Shown piece after piece: positions 7,368 through 12,817 of a stretch of 16,078 nucleotides of DNA. This DNA comes from Ramlibacter sp. GTDB taxonomy: Bacteria; Pseudomonadota; Gammaproteobacteria; Burkholderiales; Burkholderiaceae_C. The DNA lies in NCBI GenBank assembly GCA_023701085.1, contig JAMPXR010000011.1, positions 1 to 16,078 on the forward strand. The letters run 5' to 3'. The notes under the pieces are model-generated. The model saw nothing but the letters and a program-made list of their open reading frames with translations. It was not told the origin of the DNA and did not search any database. Within the stretch, counting starts at the first letter, position 1, and every line of letters starts with the position of its first letter. Position numbers and translations under genes: made by a program.

Positions 7368-7397
7368 CGGTCGGCGGGGCCGGCGCGACGCCGACCG
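7368..7397. other. Hairpin between binding-protein gene and livH
   Basis: A 9-bp perfect GC-rich stem, CGGTCGGCG at 7368-7376 with CGCCGACCG at 7389-7397, has a 12-nt loop. In the - strand transcript it follows the binding-protein stop codon by about 25 nt. No T tract follows. Such hairpins commonly protect the upstream mRNA or partly terminate, giving more binding protein than permease; that role is inferred here. Confidence 0.5.
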
Positions 7398-7422
7398 CAC
7401 GCACATGGGACCGGCGAGCCGG

Positions 7423-8658
7423 CTAGTCAGGCCGCTTGATGCTGCAGGCCTTGGCCACCGGGACGGCCGCATCCTGGGCCGACACCACCTTGAGCAGGCG
7501 GAAGCCCATGTCGGTGCCGTCCACCTTGAACTTCGCGTTCTTGCTCACCTCGCTGATGGTGACCGGCAGCAGCGCCTGGTGGTCCTCCTTGCGGACCGAC
7601 CAGGTGCCCACCGGCGACTCCCACGCGGTGTTCTCGAGGGCGTAGGCCACCTTGGTCGCGTCGATCTTGCCGCCCTTGAAATCGACCGTCTTGAGAGCGG
7701 CGCCGAGATGGCCCATGGCGAAGGCCGCCGTCGGCTCCTCGGAGTAGGGGTAGTGGCCGATCCTGGCCTTGAAGTCCTCTATGAAGGCATTGCCCTTGTC
7801 GCCACCGGCTTCCATGTTGTAGATCTTCACCAGGTAGGAGCCCAGGGCGGAGCTGCCGGCGTTTCCGAGCGTGCCGGGCGTGTCGAGGGAGGTGTTGCCG
7901 AAGCGCACCTTCAGCCCGGCGTCGCCGGCGGCCTTCAGCAGCAGGATGATGTCGTTGGCCCAGTTGCCGCTCAGCACGGTCTGCGCACCGGAGGCCTTGA
8001 TCTTCGCCACGTAGGGCGAGAAATCCTGGATCTTGTTGGTGTCGTGCAGCACGGATTCCACGACCTTGGCGCCCGCCCGGCCGACCGCGGCTGCCTGCGC
8101 CTGCTCGTGGTCCTTGCCGTACGAGTAGTTCTGATTGATGGAGTACACCTTGTCGCCGAGTACCCCGGTGTCCTTCATCACCCGCACCAGCGCGTTCATG
8201 CGGATGTAGGGGTTGGTCCCCATCCGGAAGAACCAGAAGTGACATTTCTCGGCGGTCAGTTCGAACGCTTCGGAGCCGACGTTCAGATAGATGATCTCCT
8301 TGCCGGGGTTGCGCAGGTTGTACTTGCGGATGTCGTCGCTCAATTGCGCGGCGACCGCCGACGACGAGGCCGAGGAGACGATGCGGGCGCCGTCGGCGAT
8401 GGCTGCCTTCAGCTTGTCGGCGGCACCGGTCGGTCCGCCCTGGTTGTCGTACTCGACCAGCTGGACCTTGCCGCCGTTGAAGCCGCCCGCCTGGTTGATC
8501 TTCTCCACGCCGTAGCGCATCCCCTCGGTGAATGCGATCCCGGTCTGTGCGGCCGGCCCGGACAAGGCCTCGATCATCGCGATCTTGAGGGGCTCGGAGT
8601 GCGCCTGCGCCGCGATGGCGGCTGCGGCGGCGGCGATCCAGAGTTGGCTGATCTTCAT
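7423..8658 (-). CDS. ABC transporter periplasmic substrate-binding protein, Liv/HAAT family
   Basis: This 411-residue protein has a classical signal peptide (MKIS then a hydrophobic Ala-rich core, cleavage likely near residue 18-21) and no lipobox cysteine, so it should be a free periplasmic receptor. The mature part begins EPLKIAMIEALSGPAAQTG, typical of type I periplasmic binding folds of the Leu/Ile/Val family. It continues with the hinge-type region GVEKINQAGGFNGGKVQLVEYDNQG and the AAIADGARIVSSASSS segment. The ATG at 8656-8658 is preceded by AGGAGA at 8663-8668. It is the first gene of the seven-gene - strand operon, the usual place for the most highly needed component. It sets substrate specificity, but the ligand cannot be deduced from sequence alone; aromatic and other organic acids are as likely as amino acids. 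Confidence 0.9.
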   Translation of the reverse strand: MKISQLWIAAAAAAIAAQAHSEPLKIAMIEALSGPAAQTGIAFTEGMRYGVEKINQAGGFNGGKVQLVEYDNQGGPTGAADKLKAAIADGARIVSSASSSAVAAQLSDDIRKYNLRNPGKEIIYLNVGSEAFELTAEKCHFWFFRMGTNPYIRMNALVRVMKDTGVLGDKVYSINQNYSYGKDHEQAQAAAVGRAGAKVVESVLHDTNKIQDFSPYVAKIKASGAQTVLSGNWANDIILLLKAAGDAGLKVRFGNTSLDTPGTLGNAGSSALGSYLVKIYNMEAGGDKGNAFIEDFKARIGHYPYSEEPTAAFAMGHLGAALKTVDFKGGKIDATKVAYALENTAWESPVGTWSVRKEDHQALLPVTISEVSKNAKFKVDGTDMGFRLLKVVSAQDAAVPVAKACSIKRPD

Positions 8659-8757
8659 CGTGTCTCCTGGGTGTAGGACTGGTAGTGGGACGGCGTCCGG
8701 GCGCCGTGTGCGCGCATGGGGTTGCTGCGGCGTCTGGAAGGACACTCAGTTCACCAC

Positions 8758-8767
8758 ATGTATACCT
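8758..8767. promoter_or_regulatory. Operator-like site 1
   Basis: ATGTATACCT differs from the palindrome ATGTATACAT by one base. It overlaps the proposed -10 of the - strand transporter promoter, as expected for a repressor site. The motif resembles operators of FadR-type GntR regulators. Confidence 0.5.
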
Positions 8768-8786
8768 GGCAAACTGTATGTGTTCA
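8759..8786 (-). promoter_or_regulatory. Candidate sigma70 promoter of transporter operon
   Basis: Read on the - strand, TGAACA (8781-8786) is followed after 16 bp by TATACA (8759-8764), each matching consensus at four of six positions. Transcription would start near 8752, giving a leader of about 95 nt before the binding-protein ATG. The -10 lies within operator-like site 1. Confidence 0.4.
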
Positions 8787-8810
8787 TGATGAAGAGGAAA
8801 TCGAGGAAAA

Positions 8811-8832
8811 CCCCTAGGGGAAAATCCTAGGA
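8811..8832. repeat. Tandem CCTAGG-centred palindromes
   Basis: CCCCTAGGGG (8811-8820) and TCCTAGGA (8825-8832) are perfect palindromes whose CCTAGG cores start 13 bp apart, separated by AAAA. They lie in the divergent control region between the two operator-like sites. They could be a second regulator's site or a small DNA hairpin; no known family is recognised. Confidence 0.4.
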
Positions 8833-8874
8833 AAGACGCTCTAATGCGATTTTATGGCGGTTACGTCGCACAGT

Positions 8875-8884
8875 ATGTATCCAT
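8875..8884. promoter_or_regulatory. Operator-like site 2
   Basis: ATGTATCCAT differs from ATGTATACAT by one base and lies 55 bp upstream of the SDR start. It begins 117 bp from site 1, close to 11 helical turns. Confidence 0.45.
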
Positions 8885-8938
8885 GAAGCATTGCGACGCG
8901 CTCGCCATGCCGCTCGACAAGACGTGAAAGGATCCTCG

Positions 8939-9739
8939 ATGACTGCCTTCCAAGTTCTGCCCGCCAGACGACTGGATTCCCGCATCGCCATCGTCACCGG
9001 AGCAGGTTCCGGCATCGGCCGGGCCATCGCCTTGCGCCTGCTGGCTGAAGGCGCCAGGGTGCTCGCGACGGACCGCGACGAACCGGGCCTGCGCGCCACC
9101 GGCGAACTCTGGGGCGCCGCCCAGGCGGAGCGCATCGGCGCAGTGGCCCTCGAACTGACCGCAGACGATGCCCCAAGCCGCCTGATGCAGGCGTGCCAAC
9201 GCGCCTTCGGCGCGCCCGAACTGCTGGTGAACAACGCCGGCGTCGGCGCGGCCAAGGCCCTGCACGCGAGCACCGATGAGGACATCGACCGCTACCTCGA
9301 CGTGAACGTGCGCGCCCTCATGCGCGTGAGCCGCGCCTTCCTCGAAGCGGCCGCGCCGCGCGATGCGGCGATCGTCAATATCGCGTCGGTGTTCGGCATG
9401 CGCGGCTTCCTGAACTGCGCGCCCTACGCGGCTAGCAAGGCCGCCGTGATCGGGCTGACGCGCCAGATGGCCGCCGACTACGGCGCGCGCGGCCTGCGGG
9501 TGAATGCGGTCGCACCCGGCCTGATCGCCACGCCGCTAACGGCGGAGCGACTGGACTCGAACGCCTGGTTCAAGTCGACGGCGCTCGGCTTGACCCCCTT
9601 GGGCCGCGCCGGCACTCCGGAGGAGGTGGCTGCCGCCGTGGCGTTCCTGTGCTCCGCCGATGCCTCCTTCATCAGTGGCCAGACGCTGGCCGTGGATGGT
9701 GGCTGGTGCGAGACCAAGCATTGGCCGGCGCCCGTTTGA
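8939..9739 (+). CDS. SDR-family oxidoreductase (first of three on + strand)
   Basis: This 266-residue classical SDR has TGAGSGIG at 20-27, Asp45 at the end of beta-2 (LATDRDE, favouring NAD), NNAG at 98-101 and the catalytic residues Ser150, Tyr163 and Lys167 (YAASK). PLGRAGTPEEVA and SGQTLAVDGGW near the C-terminus are family standards. The ATG at 8939-8941 was chosen because AAAGGA lies just upstream and homology begins there; a TTG at 8891 would add residues without homology. It is closely related to the SDR at 10683, sharing LTRQMAADYG and RxNAVAPG, which suggests duplication. It probably forms its own transcription unit, because the next gene has a good promoter of its own. It likely oxidises a hydroxy intermediate; the substrate is unknown. 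Confidence 0.88.
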   Translation: MTAFQVLPARRLDSRIAIVTGAGSGIGRAIALRLLAEGARVLATDRDEPGLRATGELWGAAQAERIGAVALELTADDAPSRLMQACQRAFGAPELLVNNAGVGAAKALHASTDEDIDRYLDVNVRALMRVSRAFLEAAAPRDAAIVNIASVFGMRGFLNCAPYAASKAAVIGLTRQMAADYGARGLRVNAVAPGLIATPLTAERLDSNAWFKSTALGLTPLGRAGTPEEVAAAVAFLCSADASFISGQTLAVDGGWCETKHWPAPV

Positions 9740-9767
9740 CGAAGGTATGAAAAGACGCCGGAGGCGC

Positions 9768-9796
9768 TTGACGATTATTATTCATGTATACATAAT
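9768..9796 (+). promoter_or_regulatory. Sigma70 promoter of the catabolic operon
   Basis: TTGACG (9768-9773), a 17-bp spacer and CATAAT (9791-9796) match the sigma70 consensus at five of six positions in each box. The region is AT-rich in otherwise GC-rich DNA. Transcription would start near 9803, about 78 nt before the SDR ATG at 9881. Operator-like site 3 fills the end of the spacer and overlaps the -10. Confidence 0.65.
9784..9793. promoter_or_regulatory. Operator-like site 3 (perfect palindrome)
   Basis: ATGTATACAT is a perfect 10-bp palindrome lying between -35 and -10 and covering half of the -10 box. Binding here should block RNA polymerase. It is the best copy of the four related sites. 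Confidence 0.6.
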
Positions 9797-9845
9797 GGCT
9801 TGAATATGGACATAAGTCGGGCATAAAAAGCAAAAAATCAGTTTC

Positions 9846-9855
9846 ATGTGTACAT
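9846..9855. promoter_or_regulatory. Operator-like site 4
   Basis: ATGTGTACAT differs from the palindrome by one base. It lies in the predicted leader 25 bp before the SDR start and 62 bp from site 3, close to six helical turns, which would suit cooperative binding or a small loop. Confidence 0.5.
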
Positions 9856-9880
9856 TTAATCAGAACGGGGTGGATACGAA

Positions 9881-10636
9881 ATGAGCAGACTGGCATTGGT
9901 CACTGGCGGTGCGCGAGGCATCGGGGCCGCCATCTGCCGCAGGCTCGCCCAGGACGGCATGCGCGTGGCAGTGACGGACATCCGGGGCGAACATGCGGCG
10001 GACGTCTGTGCGAGCTTGCCGGGGCAGGCGCACGGCAGCTGGTACATGGACGTCGTCGACGAGCGCAGCGTCGACGACACCTTTTCGGCCATCGAGAACC
10101 AGCACGGTCCCGTCTCGGTGCTCGTGTGCAACGCCGGCATCCTGATCCTGCACGACGGCGCGCGGCTGCCGATCGCGCAGACCAGCCTGGACGAATGGGA
10201 GCGCACGCAGGCCGTCAACGCACGAGGCACCTTCCTGTGCGCGCGTGCCTTCCTGAGGGCACGCACGGCCGCGCCGGTGGCGCATGGCCGCATCGTCACG
10301 TTCTCGTCGTGCGCCGCGCAGATCGGGGGCTACCGCTCGAGCGCCGCCTACATCGCCAGCAAGTCGGCCATCCTGGGATTGACGAAGGCGATGGCGCGCG
10401 AAGCCGCGCCGCTGGGCATCACCGTCAACGGCATCGCGCCCGGCTTGATCGACACGGACATGATGCGCCTGTCGATGGCGCCGGGCCAGGAGCAGCAGGT
10501 CGCCGCCAACGTTCCCCTGGGCCGCCTCGGGCACCCGGGCGACGTCGCGGCCGCGGTGTCCTTCCTGGTGTCGGAGGGCGCATGCTACGTCACCGGAACG
10601 ATGAACGACGTGAACGGGGGCTACCGCATGCAGTAG
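9881..10636 (+). CDS. SDR-family oxidoreductase (second on + strand)
   Basis: This 251-residue classical SDR is first in the separately promoted catabolic operon. It shows TGGARGIG at 8-15, Asp33 (VAVTDIRGE, favouring NAD), CNAG at 83-86 in place of NNAG, and Tyr157/Lys161 (YIASK). The catalytic serine is most likely Ser143 in FSSCAAQIGG. That is 14 residues before Tyr157 rather than the usual 13, where Cys144 stands, so the active-site loop seems one residue longer. The C-terminus is standard (YVTGTMNDVNGGY). The ATG at 9881 follows a GGGGTGG stretch with about 10 bp spacing. It is less like the other two + strand SDRs than they are like each other, so it probably acts on a different intermediate. 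Typical homologues are labelled 3-oxoacyl-ACP reductase; that specific role is not implied here. Confidence 0.88.
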   Translation: MSRLALVTGGARGIGAAICRRLAQDGMRVAVTDIRGEHAADVCASLPGQAHGSWYMDVVDERSVDDTFSAIENQHGPVSVLVCNAGILILHDGARLPIAQTSLDEWERTQAVNARGTFLCARAFLRARTAAPVAHGRIVTFSSCAAQIGGYRSSAAYIASKSAILGLTKAMAREAAPLGITVNGIAPGLIDTDMMRLSMAPGQEQQVAANVPLGRLGHPGDVAAAVSFLVSEGACYVTGTMNDVNGGYRMQ

Positions 10637-10682
10637 TCCTGGCTGGGCGATCTGCTGCGAACTACCGACCGAAGGAGACGAG

Positions 10683-11492
10683 ATGCACGAGCGGGGCAAG
10701 AGGGCGGCAGCGGGCGAGGGCAGCGCCGCCGCGGCGCAGGCGGCGGGCGTGGCCATCATCACCGGCGCTGCGCAAGGGATCGGGCGCTCGACGCTGCACC
10801 GCTTCGTGCGTGCCGGCGCGCAGGTGCTCGCCTGCGACATGAAGGCCGAGGTGCTGGACGAGGCCCGTGCCTCCAGCGGCTGCCCTGAGCGCGTGAGCAC
10901 CCTGGCGCAGGACATCACCGCGGCCTCGGCGCCCGCGGATGCGGTGGCCGCGGCGCTCGAAGCCTTCGGCCGCGTCGACTGGCTGGTCAACAACGCCGGG
11001 ATTGGCAACGCCAAGGCGGCGGACGAAACCGGCGACGCCGAATGGGACCGCTTCCTGGACGTGAACCTGCGCTCCGCGTTCCGCTACGCCCGCGCCGTGC
11101 TGCCGCATCTGCAGGCAGGTCGTGGCGTGATCGTGCATGTGGCGTCGATCTTCGGGATCCTGGGCAACCCGCGCTCGGCCGCGTACGCGGCCAGCAAGGC
11201 GGCGCTGATCGGACTGACCCGCCAGATGGCGGCCGACTACGGGCCACGCGGCATCCGCATCAATGCGGTGGCGCCGGGGGTGGTGCCGACGCAGCTGTCG
11301 GAGGAGCGGCTGCGCAACGACGCGTACTACCGCAAGCTGGTGGCCGAGCCCACGCCTTTCCATCGCCTGGGCAAGCCCGAGGACATCGCGAACGCGGCGT
11401 GGTTCCTCTGCTCCGACGAGGCTGGTTTCATCAACGGCCACACGCTGGTGGTCGACGGCGGCTGGAGCGTGACCAACTATGTGCCCCGATAG
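10683..11492 (+). CDS. SDR-family oxidoreductase (third on + strand)
   Basis: This 269-residue classical SDR starts at ATG 10683 after AAGGAG. About 20 Ala/Gly-rich residues precede the first beta strand. Motifs are TGAAQGIG at 27-34, Asp52 (LACDMKAE, favouring NAD), NNAG at 103-106, and Ser155, Tyr168 and Lys172 (YAASK). The second half closely resembles the SDR at 8939, including LTRQMAADYGPRGIRINAVAPG, an RL/ERL helix and a DGGW ending, so the two are probably paralogues flanking a more distant SDR. It begins 46 bp after the previous gene and ends 43 bp before the cobalamin-binding gene, in the same operon. Cofactor class and fold are firm; the substrate is unknown. Confidence 0.88.
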   Translation: MHERGKRAAAGEGSAAAAQAAGVAIITGAAQGIGRSTLHRFVRAGAQVLACDMKAEVLDEARASSGCPERVSTLAQDITAASAPADAVAAALEAFGRVDWLVNNAGIGNAKAADETGDAEWDRFLDVNLRSAFRYARAVLPHLQAGRGVIVHVASIFGILGNPRSAAYAASKAALIGLTRQMAADYGPRGIRINAVAPGVVPTQLSEERLRNDAYYRKLVAEPTPFHRLGKPEDIANAAWFLCSDEAGFINGHTLVVDGGWSVTNYVPR

Positions 11493-11535
11493 CCAAGGGA
11501 TGGGGCGTGGACATCAAGCGTGCAAGGAGTGGAAG

Positions 11536-11949
11536 ATGAGTAGAAACGGACAGCGCACCATGCGGGTCCTGCTGGGCAAGCTCGGACTGGACGGACATGA
11601 TCGGGGCATCAAGATCCTCGCAGAGGCCCTCAAGGACGCGGGCATGGAGGTGATCTACACTGGCCTGCATCAGCGAGTGGCGCAGGTCGCGAACACTGCG
11701 ATCCAGGAGGATGTGGACGTGGTTGGCGTGAGCATCCTCTCCGGTGCTCACATGACGCTGGTGCCCGAACTGATGCAGGAGCTGCGCGCGCGCGGTGCCG
11801 GCGACAAGCGGGTCGTCGCCGGCGGCTTCATCCCGGAAGCGGAGGACCGGCGGACACTCGAAGAGCTCGGCGCCGCCCATGTGTTCGAGCAGGACGTGCC
11901 GCTGGCTGAAACGGTGCGGATCATCAGCGCCCTCGGCGCCCGAAAGTGA
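11536..11949 (+). CDS. Stand-alone cobalamin (B12)-binding domain protein, mutase small-subunit type
   Basis: This 137-residue protein consists only of the B12-binding Rossmann-like domain found at the C-terminus of methylmalonyl-CoA mutase and in small subunits of related acyl-CoA mutases (isobutyryl-CoA and 2-hydroxyisobutyryl-CoA mutases). It has the base-off signature DxHxxG as Asp19-Gly-His21-Asp-Arg-Gly24, with His21 the predicted lower cobalt ligand. SILSGAH follows near 69-75, and a GGFIP loop near 96-100 closes over the nucleotide tail. The ATG at 11536 is preceded by AAGGAG; an upstream in-frame ATG at 11479 lies inside the preceding SDR gene and is less likely. Such a domain has no activity without a catalytic large subunit, and none is encoded in the window. 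Its stop overlaps or nearly touches the next start, so it is tightly coupled to the amidohydrolase-like gene. Confidence 0.9.
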   Translation: MSRNGQRTMRVLLGKLGLDGHDRGIKILAEALKDAGMEVIYTGLHQRVAQVANTAIQEDVDVVGVSILSGAHMTLVPELMQELRARGAGDKRVVAGGFIPEAEDRRTLEELGAAHVFEQDVPLAETVRIISALGARK

Positions 11950-11960
11950 GGCCCGCCGTG
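11948..11960 (+). promoter_or_regulatory. Ribosome site deciding the amidohydrolase start
   Basis: GAGG at 11948-11951 lies 6 bp before GTG 11958, giving the start MPGIIDIWHQ. The alternative GTG at 11946, which overlaps the previous stop as GTGA, has no Shine-Dalgarno sequence. Confidence 0.5.
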
Positions 11961-12806
11961 CCTGGAATCATTGACATTTGGCACCAGCCCTACACGCCTG
12001 AGCTGATGAAGCGCTGCTACATCGACGACGAGGAGCAGCGTAAGGTGACCGAGTGGTGGGGGCTGACCGAGCGCGTTCGCGGCCGCACCCCTGACACCTT
12101 CGTCGCCGACATGGACCGCTACGGGATCGACAAGGTGCTGATCCCCTCACTGCAGATCCGCTCGTTCGTCCACCAGCGAATGCAGTGGTCCTTCACGCCG
12201 GATGAAATCCACGGCCTACTGCGCGAGCATCCGAAGCGCCTTCATGGCCTCTACGGGATCGATCCCTTCAGCCGCATGGCCGGGGTGCGCGAGCTGGAAC
12301 GCGCCGTGCGTGAACTGGGCTTCGTCGGCGCGCACCTGCATCCGTACGGCTTCGAGCTGACGGTCGACCACCGCCGCTATTACCCGTTCTACGCCAAGTG
12401 CGTGGAACTCGACGTCCCGATCGTGATGCAGATTGGGCACTCAGCCGAGGCGATGCCCAGCGACTGCGGCCGTCCCATCCTGGTGGACACGATCGCGCTC
12501 GATTTTCCCGAACTGCGCATCGTGTGCGCCCACACCGGCTGGCCGTGGGTAGAGGAACTGATCGCGGTGGCATGGAAGCACCCGAACGTGTTCATCGGCA
12601 CCACGGCCCATGCGCCTCGCTACTGGAAACCGGAACTGGTGTCCTTTCTCAACACCCGGCGCGGCATCGGCAAAGTGATGTACGGCTCCGACTATCCGGT
12701 GCTCGATTGGCCCGGTTCGCTCCAGCAGATCGAGGAACTCGCGCTGCGGCCGGACGCGCACTCGCAACTGCTCCAGGGCGCCGCCCGCGCCGTCTTCAAG
12801 TTCTGA
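11958..12806 (+). CDS. Amidohydrolase-2 (ACMSD-like) family protein with altered metal site
   Basis: This 282-residue TIM-barrel protein belongs to the amidohydrolase-2 family, which includes ACMSD-type decarboxylases and lactone or meta-cleavage-product hydrolases. The family signature near the N-terminus is D-x-H-x-H, whose histidines bind zinc. Here it reads D6-I-W8-H9-Q10, so both ligand positions are replaced (Trp8, Gln10). Later conserved elements remain: GAHLHPYG near 124-131, QIGHS with His161, CAHTGW with His192, FIGTTAH near 212-218, and YGSDYP with Asp245. The protein is therefore well preserved but may bind metal differently or not at all. The start is GTG 11958 on ribosome-site grounds, with GTG 11946 possible. 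It lies between a B12-domain gene and an acyl-CoA ligase gene, so a role on a carboxylic acid or CoA intermediate is plausible. Substrate and activity are unknown. Confidence 0.85.
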   Translation: MPGIIDIWHQPYTPELMKRCYIDDEEQRKVTEWWGLTERVRGRTPDTFVADMDRYGIDKVLIPSLQIRSFVHQRMQWSFTPDEIHGLLREHPKRLHGLYGIDPFSRMAGVRELERAVRELGFVGAHLHPYGFELTVDHRRYYPFYAKCVELDVPIVMQIGHSAEAMPSDCGRPILVDTIALDFPELRIVCAHTGWPWVEELIAVAWKHPNVFIGTTAHAPRYWKPELVSFLNTRRGIGKVMYGSDYPVLDWPGSLQQIEELALRPDAHSQLLQGAARAVFKF

Positions 12807-12817
12807 CTTCGACTGCC

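Larger units (their letters stand above)
8659..8938. promoter_or_regulatory. Divergent control region between transporter operon and SDR gene
   Basis: These 280 bp have no gene. They separate the - strand transporter operon from the + strand SDR and are much more AT-rich in their middle (about 8750-8885) than the flanks. They hold a likely - strand promoter, two ATGTATACAT-like operator sites (8758-8767 and 8875-8884) and a pair of CCTAGG-centred palindromes (8811-8832). A + strand promoter for the SDR is not clear; TTTATG at 8851-8856 with TATGTA at 8874-8879 is only a poor candidate. Confidence 0.6.

Noticed and set aside
7348..8676. 442-codon + strand open frame
   Set aside because: It runs opposite the binding-protein gene, which has a signal peptide and family motifs. 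The antisense product shows no recognisable fold.
9755..9766. Possible terminator after the first + strand SDR (CGCC-GGA-GGCG)
   Set aside because: Only a 4-bp stem with a 3-nt loop and no T run directly following; too weak to call.
11493..11535. Possible cobalamin riboswitch before the B12-domain gene
   Set aside because: The gap is only 43 bp, far too short, and no B12-box sequence was seen.
12398..12817. Longer N-terminus for the acyl-CoA ligase
   Set aside because: The frame is open but lies inside the amidohydrolase gene and reads as Arg-rich non-homologous sequence; ATG 12818 fits the family start.
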